Assembly (NCBI GenBank): GCA_902796375.1 | Contig: CADBOW010000020.1 | Span: 1 to 21,377 of the forward strand | Source of the DNA: an uncultured Lachnospiraceae bacterium | GTDB lineage: Bacteria; Bacillota; Clostridia; Lachnospirales; Lachnospiraceae | DNA length: 21,377 nucleotides | Reading direction: 5' to 3' | Part shown: one piece after another, positions 16,801-21,377 of the stretch | Layout: the number at the start of each line of letters is the position of its first letter | Position numbering within the stretch: the first letter of the stretch is position 1 | The notes under the pieces: model-generated | Told to the model about the DNA's origin: nothing | Databases searched by the model: none | The model's input: the letters and a program-made list of their open reading frames with translations, nothing else | Translations under genes and position numbers: made by a program

Positions 16801-17270
16801 TTGTCCCAGATTTCATCATAGGTCCCATTTCCCCGGATCTCCCGGATATAGGCGCTGTATTCTTCGCAGAGAGCCTTTCCCTCCCTGGTTTTGGGGAAGA
16901 TGGCACCTACCTTCATATCCCCGATGAGCTTCTCCTTCAGCGACATCAGGTCCGGATTGTCTGCAGCCATGAACATCATAAGAAGCTCAGAATCGGCAAA
17001 GGCATCGATCTTTCCGTTCCTGAGGGCATTGATCATATCCGTAGTATTGCCATAAAACTGGAATTCCGCATCCGGAAACCGTTCCTGCGCCTGGATGCCC
17101 TGAATACTTCCGGTGGTGGCACCGATCCTTTTATGCTCCAGCTGGGACATCTCAGTATATGAGGTAGACTCCTCCTGCTCCTTATCCCCGCAGCCGGTTA
17201 CAAGCAGCAGAACGGATAACATGACGATCAGAATCCATGGGATCCTTTTCCTGACTGATCTTCTGTGCAT
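13854..17270 (-). CDS. Single-chain polar amino-acid ABC transporter: binding domains, permease, ATPase and extra C-terminal domain
   Basis: 1138 residues. A lipoprotein signal ends in LVTGC, giving lipid-modified Cys27. About 45-165 is only the second half of a family-3 solute-binding domain (KRIGATTGS, YDEIWDNWFGG). About 177-405 is a complete binding domain (LRVAMDDTFIPL, GLDVDIL, RIAILNGTE). About 415-515 is only the first half of another (LRIATLGTWSPM, YDVVADLIVRSEER). About 545-765 is a HisM-type permease with the EAA loop (EAVPAGQTKAARALGFG). About 785-1016 is the ATPase: Walker A GPSGTGKST at 812-820, Q-loop VFQAF, LSGGQQQR, LFDEPTSALDP and THEM. About 1017-1138 is an extra domain shared with the ATPase at 20182. 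It should import an amino acid; which one is not evident. These functions are normally on three or more polypeptides. It is monocistronic, with its own promoter and terminator. Confidence 0.93.
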   Translation of the reverse strand: MHRRSVRKRIPWILIVMLSVLLLVTGCGDKEQEESTSYTEMSQLEHKRIGATTGSIQGIQAQERFPDAEFQFYGNTTDMINALRNGKIDAFADSELLMMFMAADNPDLMSLKEKLIGDMKVGAIFPKTREGKALCEEYSAYIREIRGNGTYDEIWDNWFGGGEQKAMDPNSLTGTRGVLRVAMDDTFIPLVYAKDGGLAGLDVDILMHFCEAKGYQLRIDRMNFAGVLTAISTGKDDLACGGVAYTDERAESVYFSEPSITAGSVVVVLKPESEIPAYSKSDLEKPGTRIAILNGTELDKTAKKRFPDSELMTYDTLSDCMNAVVAGKVDAALGFNSTIRDIENGYSGITNLPQAVDRFQYGFGTQKNAEGEKLRDEMNVYFADLKQSGKMDALKEKWDKSDGKQVMDSYSYDGKKGKLRIATLGTWSPMTFYYGDELTGYFIELMNGFCAACGYEPTYESMPFVSEFAGLESGQYDVVADLIVRSEERMEKVNLTDQIFEDAAYVFVPTVSGNGESDNFFASIKESFIKTFIREDRWKMILSGLGVTIALAVLAGLFGTVLGGFICYLHMRKNRFVSGIAKAYIRIFRGIPIIVLLLVLNYLVFTSADFPAFWVCVIGFSLDFAAYASEMFRNGIEAVPAGQTKAARALGFGNVHGFRKVVLPQAMLHILPVYIGQFIAMVKLTAVAGYISVMDLTRAADIIRSRTYEAFFPLILTAVIYFLLSVVLILILGRIEKRIRPGSRKTDRLTRLMEKYNSGEMTAPEARRDQGASEEGEVLLHVEHLKKSFGEVTPVRDVSCDIRKGEVITVIGPSGTGKSTFLNLLNHLETADSGEIRFRGEDILAPGYDLNLLRRRVGMVFQAFYLFSHLTIVENIMLAQTELLGRSREEAFRCSMDALKRVGLAGKAMNYPAELSGGQQQRVAIAREIVMEPEAILFDEPTSALDPTTIEEVLAVIRKLAQKGMTMVIVTHEMSFARNVSSRVFYMDEGIIYEEGTPEQIFETPKKDKTRLFIGHLKALKLTIRGMTFDFGDAVAGIEGFGRRNLIDYVVIHRMMTITEELGVAVLQEHFHENTDAELSFEYQEKSGKMLMKAAWTGEDFDPLTEGDPVSIALIRSVVKELTYESKDGKGTLRGTVL

Positions 17271-17305
17271 AGCATACCCCCCGTTTTTCCCTTCTTCTGA
17301 CCTAT

Positions 17306-17334
17306 ATTTTACTGTATTTTCCGGAGGTTGTGAA
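17306..17334 (-). promoter_or_regulatory. Promoter of the single-chain ABC transporter
   Basis: On the minus strand TTCACA (17329-17334) and TAAAAT (17306-17311) are 17 bp apart. The start codon at 17270 is about 30 bases downstream of the -10, preceded by a G-rich ribosome site. Confidence 0.6.
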
Positions 17335-17360
17335 CCTGTAACCGAAAGAAGTCTCTGTCA

Positions 17361-17382
17361 GGGAATCTTTGGCACGATTCCC
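17361..17382. promoter_or_regulatory. Inverted repeat in the divergent intergenic region, possible operator
   Basis: GGGAATC and GATTCCC (17361-17367, 17376-17382) form a perfect 7-bp inverted repeat with an eight-base gap. It lies about 27 bp upstream of the -35 of the transporter gene and 108 bp upstream of the -35 of the plus-strand gene. There is no T run after it on either strand, so an operator is more likely than a terminator. The protein that binds is unknown. Confidence 0.4.
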
Positions 17383-17490
17383 AACACATAAATCGTCCTC
17401 TGCGCTCATGTATGTCCACAGATGACGGAACATGGCACACAGTTCTGTACATTTTCCGGATTCTGTATATCTCTCCCGTGAATCTGTACG

Positions 17491-17519
17491 TTGTGCTTTC
17501 GCTCGTTTCAAAGTATAAT
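17491..17519 (+). promoter_or_regulatory. Sigma-A-type promoter of the DUF1295 gene
   Basis: TTGTGC (17491-17496) and a perfect TATAAT (17514-17519) with a 17-bp spacer. AGGAGG and the ATG follow at a normal distance. Confidence 0.8.
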
Positions 17520-17550
17520 GTTGTATAGATAACATGAAGGAGGACTCTGC

Positions 17551-18342
17551 ATGAATTATTGGATTTTCTTACTGGTCAGCCTGGTGGCCTGCTCGGTGGG
17601 ATTCCGTGCCTATATCTGGTTCTTTTCCGTAGGATACGGTCTTGCCATAGCTGCCATCGGAGTGGCCCTTGCCATCGCATTTCACAGCACCATGGGGGCT
17701 CCGGAATGGATTGCCTGCATTGTACTGGTCATATATGGATTCCGCCTCAGCGGCTATCTTCTGATCCGGGAGTTTAAAAGCGCAGCTTATCGCAAGGTGC
17801 TCAACCCGGAGATCGAACGCAGCAAGCGGATGCCCATCGTTGCAAAGCTGGCGCTTTGGGTGACATGCGGACTGTTATATACGCTGATGACGATCCCCCT
17901 CTACTTCCGTTTAGGCAATGGAGCGGAATCCGACGCCATGCTGTGGGTGGGCATAGTGCTGATGGTCTGCGGCGTAACTCTGGAAACGGTAGCGGACCTG
18001 CAGAAGAGCCGCGCCAAGAAGAAGAACAGCAGACGGTTTGTGGACACCGGCGTCTATCGCTTCGTGCGCTGCCCCAATTATCTGGGTGAGCTGCTCCTGT
18101 GGCTGGGTATGCTGCTGACCGGTGTCACCGCCTTCGAAGGTGTATGGCAGTGGATACTGGCCCTGCTTGGTTTCCTTCTGATCGCATGGGTAATGTTCAG
18201 CGGTGCACGGCGTCTGGAGATCCGTCAGGACAAGTTTTACGGCGAGGATCCCGAATATCAGAAATACGTTAAGACCGTGCCCATCATTCTTCCCTTCATT
18301 CCACTGTACAGCGTGAAGCGGCACAAATTCCTGGTGGCATAG
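17551..18342 (+). CDS. DUF1295 / steroid 5-alpha-reductase-like integral membrane protein
   Basis: 263 residues with six or seven hydrophobic helices. The C-terminal half has the family signature: DTGVYRFVRCPNYLGELLLWLG (a C-P-N-Y-x-G-E variant of the common R-H-P-N-Y-x-G-E), then a helix pair and YQKYVKTVPIILPF near the end. This family is related in fold to isoprenylcysteine methyltransferases and 3-oxo-5-alpha-steroid dehydrogenases; its bacterial members act on membrane lipids or isoprenoids but most are uncharacterised, so no substrate is proposed. AAGGAGGA stands before the ATG. It is the only plus-strand gene and stands alone between divergent and convergent neighbours. Confidence 0.88.
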   Translation: MNYWIFLLVSLVACSVGFRAYIWFFSVGYGLAIAAIGVALAIAFHSTMGAPEWIACIVLVIYGFRLSGYLLIREFKSAAYRKVLNPEIERSKRMPIVAKLALWVTCGLLYTLMTIPLYFRLGNGAESDAMLWVGIVLMVCGVTLETVADLQKSRAKKKNSRRFVDTGVYRFVRCPNYLGELLLWLGMLLTGVTAFEGVWQWILALLGFLLIAWVMFSGARRLEIRQDKFYGEDPEYQKYVKTVPIILPFIPLYSVKRHKFLVA

Positions 18343-18347
18343 AAATA

Positions 18348-18443
18348 CGCGGGGATACACAATACCGGCGGCGCCGGGATATACAGTACCGGTGGCGCGG
18401 GAATACACAGTACCGGTGCCACCGGAATACGGATACAGGAAAC
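18348..18443. repeat. Three and a half 24-nt tandem repeats
   Basis: Three adjacent 24-nt units (18348-18371, 18372-18395, 18396-18419) share a CGGGATACAC-like start and a TACCGG core, followed by a decayed fourth. They begin five bases after the stop codon of the DUF1295 gene and are not in a credible reading frame. No spacers, so not a CRISPR array. Function unknown. Confidence 0.8.
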
Positions 18444-18450
18444 AATACAG

Positions 18451-18510
18451 AAGTCCCGGCGGTGGGAGTCAGAAGATCTGCAGATCTTCCTGCTCCCGCC
18501 GCCGGGACTT
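18451..18510. terminator. Large hairpin between convergent genes, probable bidirectional terminator
   Basis: The 18-nt arms (18451-18468, 18493-18510) pair completely apart from one wobble. The loop holds a second perfect palindrome, GAAGATCTGCAGATCTTC, at 18472-18489. It stands between the 3' ends of the plus-strand DUF1295 gene and the minus-strand operon. T runs are short on both sides, so termination may be partial or the stem may protect 3' ends. Confidence 0.7.
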
Positions 18511-18602
18511 TCTGTCACCGATTACTGTCAGCGCTTTCTGCCATGGCATCCGACCGTACTTCCGGTCAGCGCTCTCTGTGTGCTAACTGCCAGCGTTTTC
18601 GT
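18511..18602. repeat. Dispersed copies of a GTCAGCGC-type motif
   Basis: GTCAGCGCTTTCTG (18527-18540) recurs as GTCAGCGCTCTCTG (18565-18578) and in weaker form near 18589-18600. Spacing is irregular (38 and 24 bases). It fills the gap between the hairpin and the stop codon at 18603; no other function is visible. Confidence 0.4.
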
Positions 18603-19370
18603 TTATATCTCTCCCACGATATTTTCATTCAGCCAGTCCATGGAAATGATCATGTCCGGCGTCATTTCCCCAAATTCAAGTCTCTTTCTTGCAATCATGG
18701 CGATATACTCCTGAACCATGCTTCCATCCTGACCTTTGATCATTCCGGAGAACGGGGTGATGGAACCGTCGATGATCGCCTTCCGGAAGAAGCGGAGAAG
18801 CTTATCCGTCTGATAGGGCAGATCCTTGGTACGTATATCCACAACCCCCGTGGACATACCAAACCAGTAATTGGCTGACATGGTCCGTTCAGAATCCGAT
18901 TTCCATGTACCCATCAGCACCGTCTGGATGATCTGTGCGTAGTACTTACCCCAGCTGTAATAAGGCGTTCCGATGAAGGTATCCGACGTTTCGCCGATCC
19001 GGTATAATCCCAGACGTTCATCACCGAGCACCATTGAATACTCTATATCCGCATAGAACTCAATGCCCTGCTGCTTCCATACCTCCCGGTAATCCGTTAC
19101 ATTTTCGTGATCCGCCCGCTGAATGACGACCTTGCATTCCGGATCGATCAGCGACACCCCGATGGCAAAGGCATTATTCCGTCCCTGTTCCTTATTTCCC
19201 GTGATCCGGGAAAGGGGAAGCTCCATGATCCCGAGCCGTATCTGTGGAAGACTGGTCTTCATATCCTCCAGGGCGTCCAATACGGGAAGGTACGGGGAAA
19301 CGCCCTCGCTTTCCGCCTTTCTTACCGCTGCTTCCGCAAGTCTTTTTGCCGCCCTGTAATCCTCTCTCAT
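18603..19370 (-). CDS. Shortened BMP-family (basic membrane protein-like) protein
   Basis: 255 residues without signal peptide or membrane helix. Residues about 1-66 (SPYLPVLD, IRLGIMELPLSRITG, GR) look like the cytosolic N-terminal module of a roughly 630-residue Clostridia protein I recall, while about 67-255 (NAFAIG, GLYRIG, YYSWGKYYAQ, NYWFGMSTGVVDI, ITPFSGMI, MDWLNENIVG) look like its C-terminal BMP-type part. The middle, including the first lobe of the BMP fold, is missing, and the two parts meet at NAFA, a string present at both places in the long form. It thus looks like an in-frame internal deletion. BMP proteins usually bind nucleosides; without one lobe this is unlikely in the normal way. 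AGGAGGAGG precedes the ATG. Last gene of the operon after the nucleosidase. The deletion reading rests on memory of the family. Confidence 0.75.
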   Translation of the reverse strand: MREDYRAAKRLAEAAVRKAESEGVSPYLPVLDALEDMKTSLPQIRLGIMELPLSRITGNKEQGRNNAFAIGVSLIDPECKVVIQRADHENVTDYREVWKQQGIEFYADIEYSMVLGDERLGLYRIGETSDTFIGTPYYSWGKYYAQIIQTVLMGTWKSDSERTMSANYWFGMSTGVVDIRTKDLPYQTDKLLRFFRKAIIDGSITPFSGMIKGQDGSMVQEYIAMIARKRLEFGEMTPDMIISMDWLNENIVGEI

Positions 19371-19470
19371 ACCGCCTCCTCCTCAGGAACATCTTTCTTC
19401 CATGTCATACCTGCAATCCCTGTTTCCGGGATCACACCCCCAATAATTCCGTCTTTCTATCCCCAGTCGG

Positions 19471-20145
19471 TTACATGGTCTCCAGCAATTCCCGGATCAC
19501 TTCAAATGCCTTTGCGGCACTCCGGGTCACATTCGCATTGTAGTCTGCTCCATCCCCGTCCATGGTATCACTGATACATTTGATTGAGAGGCAGGGTACC
19601 TCATTCTTAAGACAAATGCGGGCGATGGCTGCGATCTCCATATCGCAGATCTGACAACCCAGGGCTGCCAGCGCCTCCTTATCTGCCCGATCCGCCACAA
19701 AACGGTCTCCGCTGGCAACCGCCACCGGACGAAGCTCCGGCCGTTTCTCCAGTACCCATTTCCGAATCTTCTCATCCACCGGAATAAATTCATCCGGATA
19801 TTCTTCATACTGATGCTTCACCACCGGATCGATGGGCGAAACATCGTAATCATAGTGGCACACCTTCTCTACCACAAAAAGATCTTCCACCTTCAGCTCG
19901 GGGACCAATGCTCCAACCACTCCGAAATTCAGAACCAGCTCGCATCCGGTCACCGTAATCAGCAGCTGTGTTCTCGCCGCAGCGTCGATTTCCCCGTAGC
20001 CTGACAGCGCAGCGTAGACCTCATGTCCGTACATTTCCGTCCGATACAGGGTCGTAGTTCCCACCTTCTCTTCCGTGATCTCCATTCCGCCTTCCAGAAA
20101 TGCCTTCAATTCCCGCTCCACTCCAATAATCATTCCAATCTTCAT
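19471..20145 (-). CDS. mtnN: 5'-methylthioadenosine/S-adenosylhomocysteine nucleosidase
   Basis: 224 residues, the usual length for this phosphorylase-superfamily enzyme. Visible family features: N-terminal KIGMIIGVERE with Glu10 and Glu12; SGYGEIDAA; NFGVVGAL; ASGDRFV; CDMEIAAIA with Met169 and Glu170, which contact the ribose; and ISD with Asp193, the catalytic acid. It should cleave adenine from MTA and SAH, feeding methionine salvage and the activated methyl cycle (and autoinducer-2 if luxS is present). AAGGAG precedes the ATG. It lies 36 bp after an amino-acid ABC ATPase gene, suggesting that the transporter brings in a sulphur amino acid; that link is inference. Another nucleoside hydrolase of the superfamily is possible but less likely. 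Confidence 0.85.
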   Translation of the reverse strand: MKIGMIIGVERELKAFLEGGMEITEEKVGTTTLYRTEMYGHEVYAALSGYGEIDAAARTQLLITVTGCELVLNFGVVGALVPELKVEDLFVVEKVCHYDYDVSPIDPVVKHQYEEYPDEFIPVDEKIRKWVLEKRPELRPVAVASGDRFVADRADKEALAALGCQICDMEIAAIARICLKNEVPCLSIKCISDTMDGDGADYNANVTRSAAKAFEVIRELLETM

Positions 20146-20181
20146 TTTTTCTCTCCTTCTCTTTTGATTTGTTTCGATATT

Positions 20182-21273
20182 TCATTCCGCAATCCTGCAG
20201 ATAAATGTATTCGTGAATTCCTCATCCTCCTCTGCAGAGTAACTCAGCTCCTTCGCTGTTCCCTGCAGAAGCTTATAGGACAGCAGATTTTCCGTATCCG
20301 CCGGATCAAAGGGGTCTCCGTTATACATGGTTTTTATCTCCGCCTGCTTCTCCTTCTCGGAATACTCTATGGTAACCCTGATCTTCGGATCCTTCAGAAC
20401 CGGAAGCAGGATCTGCTGAAGCAGTTCCTCAAACACCAGATGGATCCGGTGCCTGATCCGGGGAGCGATATCATTCTGGAAGCAGAATCTGTCGATCTCC
20501 GCGTCGGCTGCCGGAGCATCGAACCTTTCACCGTCTATGGTGATCTCCAGTACCTTCAGTCTTTGGATGAACCGCCGGGTCAGTTCCTTCTCCGGATGGT
20601 CGAAAATCTGCTCCGGTGTTCCGTCCTCATAGATCCCACCCTCATCCACATAGAATACACGGTTGCAAATGGCGCGGGCGAAGCTCATTTCATGGGTCAC
20701 GATCATCATGGTCTTACCGGTCTTTGCCAGATCCCGGATTACGGCCTGCACCTCTCCCACCATGGTGGGATCCAGTGCGCTGGTAGGCTCATCCAACAGG
20801 ATCACGTCCGGATCCATGGCCAGGGTCCTGGCTATAGCCACCCTCTGCTTCTGTCCTCCGGAGAGTTCATCCGGATACTGGGACTCTCTGCCGGAAAGTC
20901 CCACTCTCTTCAGCAGCTCGATCCCCTTATCATACGCCTCCTGCTTCGGGCGTTTCAGGATATCGATCTGTGCCAGCATCAGATTCTCGATCACGGTGAG
21001 ATGACCGAACAGATTAAACGACTGAAATACCATTCCCATTTTGCGTCTGGCCTGTGACAGATCATAGCCGGGGGCGGTGATGTCCTCCCCGTTCAGAAGG
21101 ATCTGGCCGCCGGTGGGCCGTTCCAGCATATTGATGCACCGGATCAGAGTGGATTTACCCGCTCCGGAGGGCCCGATCACGGAGATCACGTCCCCGTCAC
21201 GGATCACCACATTTACATCCTTCAGAGGTGTTGAAGTCTCGTAGCTTTTCTTTAAATTCTTCAGTTCGATCAT
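20182..21273 (-). CDS. Polar amino-acid ABC transporter ATPase with extra C-terminal RsbW-like domain
   Basis: 363 residues. The start at 21273 overlaps the permease stop (ATGA) and has AAGGGGG upstream; an in-frame ATG at 21330 would lie inside the permease. Residues 1-238 are a GlnQ/HisP-type ATPase: GPSGAGKST, VFQSFNLFGHLT, LSGGQKQR, LLDEPTSALDP and THEM. Residues about 239-363 are not part of the usual 240-250-residue subunit. They resemble an anti-sigma type GHKL ATPase: helix IHLVFEELLQQI in the place of the N box (Gln for Asn), NGDPFDP in the place of G1, and KELSY before the last strand. Key ATP-binding residues are missing, so it is probably a non-catalytic regulatory domain. The NIL domain of MetN is shorter and does not resemble it. 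Cotranscribed with the permease and the nucleosidase. Confidence 0.92.
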   Translation of the reverse strand: MIELKNLKKSYETSTPLKDVNVVIRDGDVISVIGPSGAGKSTLIRCINMLERPTGGQILLNGEDITAPGYDLSQARRKMGMVFQSFNLFGHLTVIENLMLAQIDILKRPKQEAYDKGIELLKRVGLSGRESQYPDELSGGQKQRVAIARTLAMDPDVILLDEPTSALDPTMVGEVQAVIRDLAKTGKTMMIVTHEMSFARAICNRVFYVDEGGIYEDGTPEQIFDHPEKELTRRFIQRLKVLEITIDGERFDAPAADAEIDRFCFQNDIAPRIRHRIHLVFEELLQQILLPVLKDPKIRVTIEYSEKEKQAEIKTMYNGDPFDPADTENLLSYKLLQGTAKELSYSAEEDEEFTNTFICRIAE

Positions 21274-21377
21274 TTCGTCTTCACCCCCTTCAGCATGGCG
21301 CTCTTCTTCCTGTTCTTCGGATTGACACAACGTTCGATCCGGTTCACGATCCAGGTAAGAACCGCAGCGAGGATGAA
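21270..21377 (-). CDS. Amino-acid ABC transporter permease (partial, C-terminal 35 residues)
   Basis: Only the last 35 codons and stop are in the window; the rest lies to the right. The reading frame opens with the end of a hydrophobic helix (FILAAVLTWIVNRIE) and a basic tail, as at the C-terminus of HisM-type permeases. The same WIVNRIE-like end (ILGRIEKRI) closes the permease part of the 1138-residue fusion. The stop overlaps the ATPase start by 4 bp, which supports the assignment. Confidence 0.7.
   Translation of the reverse strand, partial: FILAAVLTWIVNRIERCVNPKNRKKSAMLKGVKTK

Noticed and set aside
17302..17535. 77-codon minus-strand frame in the divergent promoter region
   Set aside because: No ribosome site, no hydrophobic or family pattern, and it overlaps two good promoters.
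18348..18443. CRISPR array
   Set aside because: The 24-nt units are directly adjacent with no unique spacers, and no cas gene is in the window.

Overview
The window looks like a chromosomal segment of a Gram-positive, moderately GC-rich Clostridia bacterium, probably Lachnospiraceae-like. Three things suggest this: strong AGGAGG-type ribosome sites before nearly every gene, a lipoprotein-anchored amino-acid transporter, and family members (FakA/YloV, a BMP-like protein with a cytosolic N-terminus, ECF sigma plus membrane partner) that I associate with that group. The assignment is inference; there is no rRNA or other marker gene. No mobile element, tRNA, rRNA or CRISPR array was seen. All genes but one lie on the minus strand.

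Layout, read in the direction of transcription from right to left. (1) 21377-18603: an operon with the tail of a permease, a polar amino-acid ABC ATPase with an extra C-terminal domain, an MTA/SAH nucleosidase, and a shortened BMP-family protein. It ends at a large hairpin. (2) 17551-18342: the only plus-strand gene, a DUF1295 / steroid-reductase-like membrane protein with its own promoter. A short array of 24-nt repeats follows it. (3) 17270-13854: one 1138-residue polypeptide holding lipoprotein signal, duplicated and split substrate-binding domains, permease, ATPase and the same extra C-terminal domain as in (1). A good terminator follows. (4) 13713-11231: an ECF sigma factor overlapping by 4 bp a membrane-anchored protein with a short cytosolic N-terminus, a repetitive outside linker and a complete serpin domain. 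(5) 11086-9339: an OmpR-type response regulator and histidine kinase, overlapping by 4 bp. (6) 9262-7598: a FakA-type fatty-acid kinase. (7) 7500-7165: a small single-pass membrane protein. (8) 7016-1: an operon with a strong promoter and a roughly 110-nt leader. It encodes a membrane EAL phosphodiesterase, a stand-alone condensation/acyltransferase-fold protein and a nonribosomal peptide synthetase that runs off the left edge.

The most unusual items are these. Two ABC-transporter ATPases carry a C-terminal domain resembling a degenerate RsbW-type (GHKL) anti-sigma ATPase. The single-chain transporter has half a binding protein on each side of a full one. The serpin appears to be the outside part of an anti-sigma-like sensor. 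The BMP-family protein looks like the product of an in-frame internal deletion. A cyclic-di-GMP phosphodiesterase leads a peptide-synthetase operon. All homology statements come from reading motifs by eye; no searches were run.
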